DNA from: Ewingella americana ATCC 33852
GTDB lineage: Bacteria > Pseudomonadota > Gammaproteobacteria > Enterobacterales > Enterobacteriaceae
Direction: 5' to 3'
Assembly: GCF_000735345.1 (NCBI RefSeq)
Contig: NZ_JMPJ01000067.1
Coordinates: 5 to 64,004, forward strand
DNA length: 64,000 bases
Shown here: in pieces, positions 45,586 through 54,390 of the stretch
How the letters are laid out: each line of letters begins with the position of its first letter
How positions within the stretch are numbered: the stretch's first letter is position 1
Notes under the pieces: model-generated
Databases searched by the model: none
Told to the model about the DNA's origin: nothing
Seen by the model: only the letters and a program-made list of their open reading frames with translations
Made by a program: the position numbers and the translations under genes

Positions 45586-46620
45586 GTGAGCAGAAAAAAG
45601 GAGCCGGGCAACGCCGTCCGCGCCACGATACGTGATGTCGCCAGTGCGGCTAAAACCGGTAAAACCAGCGTTTCACGCTATCTGAATGGCGAAAAGAATC
45701 TGCTTTCCGACGATCTGAAAGAAAGGATTGAGCGGGCCATTACCTTATTGGATTATCAGCCAAGCCAAATGGCGCGCAGCCTGAAGAGTGGGCAAACGCG
45801 CTTAATCGGCCTGATTCTGGCGGATATCACCAACCCCTACTCTGTCGAAGTGATGCGCGGCGTCGAAGCCGCCTGCCGCCAGCAGGGCCTGACGTTGCTA
45901 GTGTGTAATACCAACAATCAGCTCGACCAAGAAAAGCACTATCTCCAGCTGCTCAGCAGCTATCGGGTCGATGGCATGGTGGTTAACGCGGTGGGCATGC
46001 GCGAAGCGGCAATCTCAACGCTGCAACAGGCCCAACTGCCGATGGTGCTGATTGACCGCAAAGTAGAGAACTTCTCTTGCGACGTCATTGGCCTAAACAA
46101 TGCCCAAGCCACTACCGAAGTCACTGAACATCTGCTGGAGCAAGGCTTCGAAGCTATTTTGTTCCTCAGCGAGCCGATGACCGTCAACACCCGCCTTGAT
46201 CGTCTGCAAACCTTCCTCAAACGCATGCAGCGCGAGCCAGACCGCATTGCCGAACAGGGCGAGGTTGAACTTAGCGACACCGCCGGTCTGGAAGCTTTAC
46301 TGCACGATTTCGTCTCGCGCCACCCGCACAAATGCAAAGCCGTGCTGGCCGCCAACGGCGCCATGACGCTGCTGGTCGCCCGCGCAATGCGCAGAATGGA
46401 GCTGGTGTGGGGTCAGGATATCGGCCTGTTGGGCTTTGACGAACTGGAATGGGCCGAGCTGGCAGGCGTGGGCATTACCACCCTGAAACAACCCACCTAT
46501 GACATGGGCGTCGCGGCGCTAGAGCAACTGGTCACCCGCATCCAAGGCAGCCAAGAACCTATCCGCGAGCAAGCCTTCGCCGGAGAACTGATTGTGCGTG
46601 GTTCGACCGCGCAAATCTAA
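45586..46620 (+). CDS. LacI-family regulator of the 2-ketogluconate genes (PtxS/KguR-like)
   Basis: 344 residues. N-terminal helix-turn-helix (about 15-35, TIRDVASAAKTGKTSVSRYLNGE, with hinge LLDYQPSQMARSLKSGQT) and a periplasmic-binding-protein-type effector domain. It lies directly upstream of and in the same direction as kguEKTD. The GTG at 45586 with GAGGAAAAGG upstream is the best start; a longer frame from 45559 lacks this. The likely effector is 2-ketogluconate or its phosphate; the assignment to PtxS/KguR rests mainly on the neighbours. Confidence 0.85.
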   Translation: MSRKKEPGNAVRATIRDVASAAKTGKTSVSRYLNGEKNLLSDDLKERIERAITLLDYQPSQMARSLKSGQTRLIGLILADITNPYSVEVMRGVEAACRQQGLTLLVCNTNNQLDQEKHYLQLLSSYRVDGMVVNAVGMREAAISTLQQAQLPMVLIDRKVENFSCDVIGLNNAQATTEVTEHLLEQGFEAILFLSEPMTVNTRLDRLQTFLKRMQREPDRIAEQGEVELSDTAGLEALLHDFVSRHPHKCKAVLAANGAMTLLVARAMRRMELVWGQDIGLLGFDELEWAELAGVGITTLKQPTYDMGVAALEQLVTRIQGSQEPIREQAFAGELIVRGSTAQI

Positions 46621-46715
46621 GTCGAAATCCCCCTTCTCACTCCCTCATCTTACTGATCCTTCGCTCCGATACTTTCGTGAGCGAGATCATACTTTTCAGC
46701 CTTATGACTTTCGAA

Positions 46716-46729
46716 TGGTACCGGTCCCA
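46716..46729. promoter_or_regulatory. Candidate LacI-type operator upstream of kguE
   Basis: The palindrome-like TGGTACCGGTCCCA has a central ACCGGT and resembles the PtxS operator TGAAACCGGTTTCA at 10 of 14 positions. It lies about 125 bases before the kguE start in a 233-base gap. Confidence 0.45.
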
Positions 46730-46853
46730 ATTACTGTGAGAAAAGCGTTAAAAAGGTGCAGCAAGTGCTTAACAAAAATCGGCACTGCGTTTAACCGTCT
46801 AAAATTGAACGTTGACCCATGTGACTGGGCCATTTCTTACAAGGACTATTAAG

Positions 46854-47603
46854 ATGAAAAGAGACATTGTGGTAGTGATGGCGGCCTATGGGAACGACAA
46901 CGTGAAGGCGCTGGGCGGGCAGGCGGAGCTGCTGTCGGTGGTTGCCGACGCCGGGGCTGATGGCGTAGAAATCCGTCGTGAACTGTTTGATGACGCCGAC
47001 CTCCATTCATTGGCTGAATTGGCCGAAAAGATCCGCCAGAAAAATTTATTTACGGTTTATTCAGTGCCGGAATCCCTGTTTGTCGAGGGTGGAAGAGTGA
47101 ACCCTTCGCTGCCGACCTTTTTAAAAGAAGCTGAAACGCTCGGCGCGCGCAGCCTGAAAGTGGCACTGGGTCATTTCAACGTTGGCGCAGACCTGACACC
47201 GCTGAAAGTCACGCTGGAAGCCAGTCCGGTGAAACTGGTGGTGGAAAACGACCAGACTTCGGATTGCGGCATCTTGTCACTGATGAACTCGTTTATGTTC
47301 GCCGCCGAATCCCGCCATTTACCTCTGGCGATGACTTTCGACATGGCTAACTGGCTGTGGGTCGGGCAAGACCCGATGGCCGCCGCCGATCGTCTGGCAA
47401 GCCATGTGGGCTATGTCCACGTCAAAGCCGCCGAAAAACGGGGTGACAAGTGGCACGCCGTGGCTCTCGACGACAGCGATGGCAGTTGGAAACCGCTGCT
47501 GGCGAAGCTGCCGCAGGACGCGCCGCGCGGCATCGAATTCCCACTGGTGGGCGAAGATCTGACCGCCGTAACGCGCCACTATGTGGATTTACTCCGCGAC
47601 TAA
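46854..47603 (+). CDS. kguE: KguE-like sugar phosphate isomerase/epimerase family protein
   Basis: 249 residues. TIM-barrel fold of the xylose isomerase-like (AP endonuclease 2) family: DGVEIRRELFDD near residue 37, VVENDQTSDCG near 130, MTFDMANWLWVGQDP near 165 and YVHVKAAE. kguE is the first gene of the 2-ketogluconate operon in Pseudomonas and enterobacteria; its reaction is not firmly established. AAGGA precedes the ATG. 16 bases separate it from kguK. Confidence 0.85.
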   Translation: MKRDIVVVMAAYGNDNVKALGGQAELLSVVADAGADGVEIRRELFDDADLHSLAELAEKIRQKNLFTVYSVPESLFVEGGRVNPSLPTFLKEAETLGARSLKVALGHFNVGADLTPLKVTLEASPVKLVVENDQTSDCGILSLMNSFMFAAESRHLPLAMTFDMANWLWVGQDPMAAADRLASHVGYVHVKAAEKRGDKWHAVALDDSDGSWKPLLAKLPQDAPRGIEFPLVGEDLTAVTRHYVDLLRD

Positions 47604-47619
47604 GCCAAGGAGCAATAAG

Positions 47620-48576
47620 ATGTCGAAACTGTCGCAACCCGGCGCGCTGGATGTGGTCACCGTCGGCGAAGCTATGGCGATGTTTGTCGCTTGTGAAACC
47701 GGTCCTTTAGAGGAAGTCAGCCAGTTTACCCGTCAGGTGGCGGGGGCTGAGTTGAACGTGGCGATCGGCCTGTCTCGCCTCGGGTTAAAGGTCGGCTGGG
47801 CCAGCCGCGTGGGCGACGACGTGTTTGGTCGGTTTGTGCTTAAGCAGTTGGAAAAAGAGCAGATTAACGCCGGCCAGGTGACGGTGGATAACCGTTTTCC
47901 CACTGGCTTCCAGCTCAAATCCAAAGAGCTGGGTGGCAAAGATCCGCGCGTTGAGTATTTCCGCAAAGGCTCGGCAGCCAGCCATTTGTCAGTCGCAGAT
48001 TTCAATCCGGACTACTTCGGCGCGGCGCGGCATTTGCACCTGTCGGGCGTCGCCGCCGCGCTGTCCGATACTTCACTGGCGCTGTCGAAATTCGCCGCCA
48101 GCGAGATGCGTAAAGCGGGCAAAACTATCTCGTTTGATCCGAATCTGCGCCCGGTGCTGTGGAGCAGCGAGCAGCAAATGCGTAAAGAAATTAACGCATT
48201 AGCTTTTGCTGCGGACTGGGTGCTGCCCGGCCTTGGCGAAGGCCAACTGCTGACTGGCCAACAGACGCCGGCGGGCATCGCCGATTTCTACCTCGAACAG
48301 GGAGTGAAAGCCGTGGTGATTAAAACCGGCCCGGACGGCGCGTGGTTTAAAAGCGCCAGCGGCGAACAGGCGCAGGTTGCGGCCTGCAAAGTGGAAAACG
48401 TGGTGGACACCGTGGGCGCTGGCGACGGCTTCGCGGTTGGGCTGATTAGCGCCCTGCTGGAAGGACTGAGCCTTGAGCTAGCCGTGAAGCGCGGCAACAA
48501 GATTGGCAGTCTGGCGGTGCAGGCGGTGGGCGATAGCGAAGGATTGCCGACCCGCGAGCAACTGGAGCAGGCCTAA
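47620..48576 (+). CDS. kguK: 2-ketogluconokinase KguK
   Basis: 318 residues, PfkB/ribokinase family. N-terminal TVGEAMAMFVA and VAGAELNVAIGLSRLGLKVGWASRVGDD, central SFDPNLRPVLWSS, and the anion-hole DTVGAGDGFAVGLISALLEG with the catalytic Asp near residue 268. It should phosphorylate 2-ketogluconate. The strongest resemblance is to KdgK/KguK; the operon partners point to KguK. AAGGAG precedes the ATG at 47620; a frame open from 47581 lies in kguE. Confidence 0.88.
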   Translation: MSKLSQPGALDVVTVGEAMAMFVACETGPLEEVSQFTRQVAGAELNVAIGLSRLGLKVGWASRVGDDVFGRFVLKQLEKEQINAGQVTVDNRFPTGFQLKSKELGGKDPRVEYFRKGSAASHLSVADFNPDYFGAARHLHLSGVAAALSDTSLALSKFAASEMRKAGKTISFDPNLRPVLWSSEQQMRKEINALAFAADWVLPGLGEGQLLTGQQTPAGIADFYLEQGVKAVVIKTGPDGAWFKSASGEQAQVAACKVENVVDTVGAGDGFAVGLISALLEGLSLELAVKRGNKIGSLAVQAVGDSEGLPTREQLEQA

Positions 48577-48658
48577 AACACCCTGTTTGCTACACTTAGT
48601 TAGCACCCTATATAACATCAAATAATACTAATCAGTCGCGAAACTGAGGATAAATGTC

Positions 48659-49927
48659 ATGAACGAAGCCAAAATTGCCATCAGACGATGGTGGTATATC
48701 ATGCCAATCGTGTTTATCACTTACAGTCTGGCTTATGTCGATCGCTCGAACTTTAGCTTTGCTTCGGCCGCGGGCATCAACGACGACCTTGGCATCACCA
48801 AAGGCATGTCTTCCCTGCTCGGCGCGCTATTTTTCCTCGGTTATTTCTTCTTCCAAATCCCCGGAACGATTTACGCCGAACGCCGCAGCGTCAAAAAGCT
48901 GATCTTCTGGTGCCTGCTGCTGTGGGGTGGTTTTGCCTCACTGACCGGCGTGGTCAACAACATCCCGATGCTGGCGGTGATCCGTTTCGCCCTCGGGGTG
49001 GTGGAAGCCGCCGTTATGCCCGCCATGCTGGTGTATATCAGTAACTGGTTCACCAAATCCGAGCGTTCGCGGGCCAACACCTTCCTGATTTTGGGTAACC
49101 CAGTCACCGTGCTGTGGATGTCGGTGCTCTCCGGCTACCTGATCCACGCCTTTGGCTGGCGCGAAATGTTTATCTTCGAGGGTATTCCGGCGGTGATTTG
49201 GGCCTTCTGCTGGTGGTTCTTGGTGAAGGACAAACCAGAGCAGGTGGGCTGGCTGACGCAGGATGAAAAACAGGCGCTGGCGGCGCAGTTAGCCAAGGAG
49301 CAGGAAGGCATCAAGGCCGTGCATAACTACGCGGAAGCCTTTAAGTCGCGCAATGTGATTTTACTCTGCATGCAATATTTCGCGTGGAGTATCGGGGTTT
49401 ATGGCTTCGTGCTGTGGCTGCCGTCGATTTTGCGCAGCGGCATGCAGATGGGCATGGTGGAAGCGGGCTGGCTCTCCTCGGTGCCTTATCTGGCGGCGAC
49501 TATCGCCATGATCGTCGTGTCATGGGCGTCGGATAAGATGCAAAACCGTAAGATTTTCGTCTGGCCGCTGCTGCTGATTGGCGCGCTGGCGTTCTTCGCG
49601 TCATGGGCGATTGGGCCAAATAACTTCTGGATCTCCTACTCGCTGCTGGTGGTTGCTGCCGCCGCGATGTATGCGCCTTATGGCCCGTTCTTCGCCATCA
49701 TCCCTGAGATGCTGCCGAAAAACGTCGCCGGTGGCGCAATGGCCTTGATTAACAGCCTCGGCGCACTCGGCTCTTTCTTTGGCTCGTGGTTTGTCGGCTA
49801 CCTCAACGGCAACACCGGCAGCCCGGCGGCCTCTTTCATTTTCATGGCCGTGTCGCTACTGGTTTCCGTGATATTGACGCTGATGGTCAAGCCGGAGCGT
49901 GATGCCGCCAAGCCGCAGTCGGCCTAG
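48659..49927 (+). CDS. kguT: 2-ketogluconate MFS transporter KguT
   Basis: 422 residues with 12 transmembrane helices. Anion:cation symporter (ACS) family: AYVDRSNFSFASAAGINDDLGITKGMSSLLGALFFLGYFFFQIPG near the N-terminus, VISNWF-like YISNWFTKSERSRAN. It should import 2-ketogluconate with protons. GAGGA precedes the ATG at 48659, 82 bases after kguK. Its position within kguEKTD supports the substrate assignment. Confidence 0.88.
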   Translation: MNEAKIAIRRWWYIMPIVFITYSLAYVDRSNFSFASAAGINDDLGITKGMSSLLGALFFLGYFFFQIPGTIYAERRSVKKLIFWCLLLWGGFASLTGVVNNIPMLAVIRFALGVVEAAVMPAMLVYISNWFTKSERSRANTFLILGNPVTVLWMSVLSGYLIHAFGWREMFIFEGIPAVIWAFCWWFLVKDKPEQVGWLTQDEKQALAAQLAKEQEGIKAVHNYAEAFKSRNVILLCMQYFAWSIGVYGFVLWLPSILRSGMQMGMVEAGWLSSVPYLAATIAMIVVSWASDKMQNRKIFVWPLLLIGALAFFASWAIGPNNFWISYSLLVVAAAAMYAPYGPFFAIIPEMLPKNVAGGAMALINSLGALGSFFGSWFVGYLNGNTGSPAASFIFMAVSLLVSVILTLMVKPERDAAKPQSA

Positions 49928-50015
49928 GCCTGTGCTATGTTTAGTCATTAGCTTTAAATCGCTATCCCAACCATTTCAATAGGTTGGGTACATTCATTAG
50001 TTTCTGGAGTCCGTA

Positions 50016-50993
50016 ATGAAGCCGTCTATCGTTTTATACAAAAAGCTACCTGCCGACCTGCATCAACGTCTGGAAGAACATTTTTCTATTGTCGAATTCG
50101 ACGGGATTAATGAAGGAAACCGCGCCAAGGTGTTCGATGCCCTGCAACAGGCCGAAGGGCTGATTGGCTCGGGCGGCGCGGTGAACAAAGAGCTGCTGGA
50201 CCACGCTCCGCGCCTGCGCGGCGTTTCCACCATTTCAGTGGGTTACGACAATTTCGACGTGGACGAGCTGACTCGCCGCGAAATCCCGCTGATGCACACC
50301 CCGACCGTGCTGACCGACACCGTGGCCGACACCGTGATGGCGCTGGTGCTGTCTACCGCGCGCCGCGTGGTCAACGTCGCCGAGCGCGTCAAAGCGGGCG
50401 AATGGACCAGCAACATCGGCGCGGACTGGTTCGGCGTTGACGTGCACCACAAAACCATCGGTATTATCGGCATGGGCCGCATCGGCATGGCACTCGCCCA
50501 GCGCGCCCACTTCGGCTTCGACATGCCGGTGCTGTATAACGCCCGCAGCCAGCATAAAGCGGCGGAAGAGCGTTTTGGCGCGAAAAAGTGCGAGCTGGAC
50601 GAGCTGCTTGCTAAGTCAGATTTCGTCTGCGTGCTGCTGCCGCTGACTGACCAGACCTTCCACACTATCGGCAAAGAGCAACTGGCGAAGATGAAGTCCA
50701 GCGCCATCCTGATCAGCGCCGGTCGCGGCCCAGTGATTGATGAGAAAGCGCTGATCGCCGCACTCAAGGACGGCACCATTCACGCCGCCGGTATGGACGT
50801 GTTTGAAACTGAGCCGCTGCCGAAGGATTCGCCACTGCTCTGCCTGCCAAACGTCGTGGCACTGCCGCACATTGGCTCAGCTACCCATGAAACACGCTAC
50901 GGCATGGCGGCCTGCGCGGTGGACAACCTGATTGCCGCCCTGACCGGCGACGTGAAAGAGAACTGCGTCAACCCGCAGGTTCTCAATAAGTAA
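50016..50993 (+). CDS. kguD: 2-keto-6-phosphogluconate reductase KguD (D-2-hydroxyacid dehydrogenase)
   Basis: 325 residues. Two-domain D-isomer hydroxyacid dehydrogenase. Nucleotide-binding [20 protein letters not shown] near residue 155, catalytic Arg in [13 protein letters not shown], Glu in DVFETEPLP and His in [12 protein letters not shown]. Substrate by context is 2-ketogluconate 6-phosphate, giving 6-phosphogluconate. Sequence is also close to GhrB (2-ketogluconate/glyoxylate reductase), and E. coli ghrB lies near yiaD, so it could be the ghrB orthologue recruited into this operon. Confidence 0.87.
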   Translation: MKPSIVLYKKLPADLHQRLEEHFSIVEFDGINEGNRAKVFDALQQAEGLIGSGGAVNKELLDHAPRLRGVSTISVGYDNFDVDELTRREIPLMHTPTVLTDTVADTVMALVLSTARRVVNVAERVKAGEWTSNIGADWFGVDVHHKTIGIIGMGRIGMALAQRAHFGFDMPVLYNARSQHKAAEERFGAKKCELDELLAKSDFVCVLLPLTDQTFHTIGKEQLAKMKSSAILISAGRGPVIDEKALIAALKDGTIHAAGMDVFETEPLPKDSPLLCLPNVVALPHIGSATHETRYGMAACAVDNLIAALTGDVKENCVNPQVLNK

Positions 50994-51037
50994 TTTTCTC
51001 CCGCAATTTCTGCTGTAAAAGCCGCCCCACCTGACCT

Positions 51038-51062
51038 CTCCCTTCGCGCTGCGAGGGGGGAG
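51038..51062. repeat. Short palindromic intergenic repeat between kguD and avtA
   Basis: A hairpin CTCCC-T-TCGC-GCT-GCGA with G-rich 3' arm ending GGGAG, preceded by CCCACCTGA. It resembles the element at 39-61 and probably belongs to the same family of scattered intergenic palindromes. Confidence 0.45.
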
Positions 51063-51150
51063 TAATTCATGCAAAAACCTGCACCTGATTGCACTGTTTT
51101 GAAGCAAGCGTTAAGGTGGTAATCACATTCTGATAACACAAAGTTTGACT

Positions 51151-52401
51151 ATGACGTTTTCTGTTTTCGGCGATAAATTTACCCGTTCCACAGGCATTAG
51201 CCGTCTGATGGGTGATATGAATGAAGGTCTGCGCACGCCGGGCGCTGTGATGCTCGGCGGGGGGAATCCTGCGCAAATACCTGAAATGCAGGACTATTTC
51301 CAGACGCTGTTTACCGAGATGTTAAGCGAAGGCAAGTTGACAGAGGCCCTGTGTAACTACGACGGCCCGCAGGGTAAAGACGTGCTGCGCCACTCACTGG
51401 CGGCACTGCTGAAGAAAGAGCTGGGCTGGGAGTTAGATGCGAAAAACATTGCACTGACTAATGGCAGCCAGAGCGCATTCTTCTACCTCTTCAATCTGTT
51501 CGCCGGTCGCCGCGCAGACGGTTCGATGTCCAAAGTGCTGTTCCCGCTGGCCCCGGAGTATCTGGGCTACGCCGACGCCGGGCTGGACGAAAGCCTGTTT
51601 ATCTCTGCCAAACCGAACATTGAGCTGCTGCCGGAAGGCCAGTTTAAGTATCACGTTGATTTCGACCATCTGAACATTAACGAAGAAGTTGGCTTGATCT
51701 GCGTTTCACGCCCGACCAACCCAACCGGCAATGTGATAACCGATCAGGAATTACAGCGCCTCGACGCCCTCGCCCAGCAGCACGACGTGCCATTGCTGAT
51801 CGACAACGCCTACGGGGTGCCTTTCCCGAGCATTATCTTTAGCGAAGCCACGCCGCTGTGGAATCCAAATATCATTCTGTGCATGAGTTTGTCCAAGCTC
51901 GGCCTGCCGGGTTCGCGCTGCGGTATTGTTATCGCGGATGAGAAAATCATCACGGCAATCAGCAATATGAACGGCATTATCAGCCTCGCGCCGGGCAGCG
52001 TCGGGCCCGCTATCGCCAATGAAATGATTGCTCGCGGCGATCTGCTGCGCCTCTCCGAAGAGGTCATTAAGCCGTTTTACTACCAGCGCGTGCAGGAAAC
52101 TATCGCCACGCTGCGCCGCTATTTGCCGGAAGATCGCTGCTTAATTCATAAACCCGAAGGGGCGATTTTCCTCTGGCTGTGGTTCAAAGATTTGCCGATT
52201 AGCACTGAAACGCTTTATCAGCGCCTGAAACAGCGCGGCGTGCTGATGGTGCCGGGGCACTTCTTCTTCCCCGGCCTTGAGCACCCGTGGCCGCACACTC
52301 ACCAGTGTATGCGCATGAACTACGTGCCGGACGCTGAGAAAATTGAGCGCGGAGTGAAAATTCTGGCGGAAGAAGTCGAGCGAGCCCACGCCGAAGGTTA
52401 A
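51151..52401 (+). CDS. avtA: Valine--pyruvate aminotransferase AvtA
   Basis: 416 residues. PLP fold-type I aminotransferase that makes valine and alanine interconvertible through pyruvate. Close to E. coli AvtA: RTPGAVMLGGGNPAQIPEMQD, LTNGSQSAFFYLFNLFAGRRADG and CMSLSKLGLPGSRCGIVIADEKII containing the PLP Lys. The ATG at 51151 matches the E. coli start TFSLFGDKFTR; a TTG at 51145 is less likely. A symmetric terminator separates it from ibpB. Confidence 0.95.
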   Translation: MTFSVFGDKFTRSTGISRLMGDMNEGLRTPGAVMLGGGNPAQIPEMQDYFQTLFTEMLSEGKLTEALCNYDGPQGKDVLRHSLAALLKKELGWELDAKNIALTNGSQSAFFYLFNLFAGRRADGSMSKVLFPLAPEYLGYADAGLDESLFISAKPNIELLPEGQFKYHVDFDHLNINEEVGLICVSRPTNPTGNVITDQELQRLDALAQQHDVPLLIDNAYGVPFPSIIFSEATPLWNPNIILCMSLSKLGLPGSRCGIVIADEKIITAISNMNGIISLAPGSVGPAIANEMIARGDLLRLSEEVIKPFYYQRVQETIATLRRYLPEDRCLIHKPEGAIFLWLWFKDLPISTETLYQRLKQRGVLMVPGHFFFPGLEHPWPHTHQCMRMNYVPDAEKIERGVKILAEEVERAHAEG

Positions 52402-52426
52402 TTGGCTGATTTGCTGAAAATTCGCA

Positions 52427-52457
52427 TAAAAAAGGAGGACGTAATGTCCTCCTTTTT
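52427..52457. terminator. Bidirectional terminator between avtA and ibpB
   Basis: Arms AAAAAAGGAGGAC and GTCCTCCTTTTT around GTAAT, with an A-run and a T-run. Confidence 0.9.
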
Positions 52458-52478
52458 CATTTCAACCACGATTAGCTG

Positions 52479-52916
52479 TTATTCAGCCGGTTGATTCTCT
52501 AACGCTGGTTTATCAGTGCCGATGGCGATTTTCTGCGGTTGCAGCGCCTGTGGGACATCGCGCACCAAGCTGATGTGCAGCAGGCCGTTGACGAACTCGG
52601 CCGCCGACACGTGCATATGTTCGGCCAGCGTGAAGCTCAGGCTGAAAGGCTTAATCACCAGCCCCTGATGCAGATATTCCACTTTTTTATCGGTTTCTGC
52701 CGGGGTGCCGCTGACGGTCAACCGCGGGCCTTCGACTTCAATATTCAGCTCGCTCTGCTGGAAACCAGCCAGCGCCAGTGAGATGCGATAATGATTATCG
52801 TCTGATTTCTCAATGTTATATGGCGGGAAGCCTTGTTCAGCGCCCTGCATTGAGCTGGCGAGTTTGTCGAAACCAATCCACTGACGCAGTAATGGGGAAA
52901 GATCGTAGTTACGCAT
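52479..52916 (-). CDS. ibpB: Small heat-shock protein IbpB
   Basis: 145 residues (E. coli 142). Alpha-crystallin domain in the middle (about 40-125), [44 protein letters not shown] and [13 protein letters not shown]. An IbpB-type C-terminal IxI motif is replaced by KIAIGT. Begins [28 protein letters not shown] precedes the ATG. A hairpin CACGCC/GGCGTG lies in the 122-base gap to ibpA. Cytoplasmic holdase acting with IbpA. Confidence 0.95.
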   Translation of the reverse strand: MRNYDLSPLLRQWIGFDKLASSMQGAEQGFPPYNIEKSDDNHYRISLALAGFQQSELNIEVEGPRLTVSGTPAETDKKVEYLHQGLVIKPFSLSFTLAEHMHVSAAEFVNGLLHISLVRDVPQALQPQKIAIGTDKPALENQPAE

Positions 52917-53038
52917 AATTAAAACTCCTTCTGTGAAGCGAGATAATGTTTATTCATCAAGCACCACGCCATTCATAGGCGTGACGCTGCTGCTCCCTGA
53001 CGGCGAGCAATGGGGTAACACTTAAGGTTCGGTAGAAA

Positions 53039-53449
53039 TTAGCGAATGTCTATCCGACGCGGTTTTGAAGACTCAGGCACCACGCGTTCGAGATCGATAT
53101 ACAGCAAACCATTCGCCAAATTGGCAGATTTAATTTGAATATGTTCTGCTAACTGGAATTTGCGCTCGAAATTACGCTCAGCGATGCCCTGATATAAATA
53201 GGTACGCTCTGCGGCTGCATCTTTATGCGCGCCTTTAACCAGCAACATATTATCGTGAGCGGTAATATCCAGCTCAGACTCGGCAAAACCGGCCACGGCT
53301 ATCGCGATGCGATAGTGATTTTCATCAACCAGTTCAACATTATAAGGAGGGTAGCCGCCACCCTGACTTTGACCTGATTCGATCAAATTAAACAGACGGT
53401 CAAAACCAATAGCGGAACGGTAGAGTGGGGATAAATCAAAATTACGCAT
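53039..53449 (-). CDS. ibpA: Small heat-shock protein IbpA
   Basis: 136 residues (E. coli 137). Alpha-crystallin domain in residues about 35-125: [57 protein letters not shown] and [14 protein letters not shown]. The C-terminal IxI-like tail is RRIDIR. Together with IbpB it binds aggregating proteins during heat stress. The first gene of the ibpAB operon, under the sigma-32 promoter at 53560-53587. Confidence 0.96.
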   Translation of the reverse strand: MRNFDLSPLYRSAIGFDRLFNLIESGQSQGGGYPPYNVELVDENHYRIAIAVAGFAESELDITAHDNMLLVKGAHKDAAAERTYLYQGIAERNFERKFQLAEHIQIKSANLANGLLYIDLERVVPESSKPRRIDIR

Positions 53450-53559
53450 TTATTACTTCTCCTGATTATGCAGCGAGTCGGTTAAACGACCTTCCTAATG
53501 GACAGGCCTGCGACGCTTCATACCCTGTCGGCGTATGCTTTTCCTGCGTCGTATGATAA
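53450..53559 (-). promoter_or_regulatory. 5' leader of ibpA, candidate ROSE-type RNA thermometer
   Basis: About 100 bases from the predicted start of transcription to the ATG, ending AATCAGGAGAAGTAATAA with the Shine-Dalgarno AGGAG. Enterobacterial ibpA leaders carry a ROSE thermometer masking the SD. This leader has the right length and position; the fold was not computed. Confidence 0.5.
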
Positions 53560-53587
53560 AAATGGCGACGGAAAAAAGATTTTCAAG
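53560..53587 (-). promoter_or_regulatory. Sigma-32 promoter of ibpAB
   Basis: On the minus strand CTTGAA (53582-53587) is followed after 14 bases by CGCCATTT (53560-53567), matching the heat-shock sigma consensus (CTTGAA, CCCCATNT). Confidence 0.75.
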
Positions 53588-53927
53588 TCAGGGAAAGAAA
53601 AGTTTTTATCAGTGCACTCCTGCAAGGAGCTGTGGATGTCTAAACAATGCGTAAACATTATAAAGATTGACATCTGGCAGCAGGATCTCAGTTATCTCTT
53701 ACACTATAACTGGCTCAATAAGTTTTGTAGCAAAGCTAAAAAAAATCACCCAGCGAAATAATTTGGACAGATCGCAGCAACATTTATAAACCCTGTTCAA
53801 GGATGAGAAAGATAAATTGGGATGGCTAGCACAGAGCCGCGCTTTGCTTTTTTAAATCTTTTAGCTGAATGATATAAATCAACGTTGATGAAATATCCTC
53901 AGCCCGACAGCATGAGATGAGTTTTAC
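53588..53927. other. Intergenic region upstream of ibpA and yidQ
   Basis: About 340 bases between the ibpA promoter and yidQ. An AT-rich stretch, no supported gene. It probably holds the yidQ promoter. Confidence 0.4.
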
Positions 53928-54299
53928 ATGATGAAATCAGTTTTATTACCGCTCGTGACGGGATGCGCATTTTTATCGGTTAGCGGGTGCTCTAGCGTAA
54001 TGAGCCATACCGGCGGCCATCAAGGTTATTATCCGGGGACACGCGCCGACGTATCGATGATTTCAAGCGAAGATACTAGCTGGGCCATGACGCCCTTGCT
54101 GATTGTCGATCTGCCTTTTAGCGCGCTGCTCGATACCCTTTTGCTGCCTTATGATTATTACCGTCAGGACAAGCTCAACACGCGCGATCGCATTAAAGCC
54201 AGCGAAGAGCAGAATTTAGCCATAAGCCACGGCATCGATATTGACCACGTGCCGCCAATGACTGAATCGACTAAGCAGAAAAAACGGGCGTCGAATTAA
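53928..54299 (+). CDS. yidQ: DUF1375 lipoprotein YidQ
   Basis: 123 residues. Lipoprotein signal with lipobox LSVSGC (Cys near residue 21), followed by MSHTGGHQGYYPGTRADVSMI, then a hydrophobic MTPLLIVDLPFSALLDTLLLPYDYY that is diagnostic of the YidQ/YceK DUF1375 family. Function unknown. Divergent from ibpA as in E. coli. Start at 53928 or one codon later. Terminator follows. Confidence 0.92.
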   Translation: MMKSVLLPLVTGCAFLSVSGCSSVMSHTGGHQGYYPGTRADVSMISSEDTSWAMTPLLIVDLPFSALLDTLLLPYDYYRQDKLNTRDRIKASEEQNLAISHGIDIDHVPPMTESTKQKKRASN

Positions 54300-54328
54300 T
54301 CTGCCACGCCTCATCTGTTCTGATTAAG

Positions 54329-54361
54329 AAAAAACCGGCCACTGTAAGGGCCGGTTTTTTG
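54329..54361. terminator. Bidirectional terminator between yidQ and yidR
   Basis: AAAAACCGGCC and GGCCGGTTTTT arms around ACTGTAAG. Confidence 0.9.
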
Positions 54362-54390
54362 CTTTTATCGTTCACCTAATTCTTCTTTAT

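Noticed and set aside
53498-53761. Open frame of 87 codons over the ibpA promoter
   Set aside because: It overlaps the sigma-32 promoter and leader, has no ribosome site, and its composition is not protein-like.
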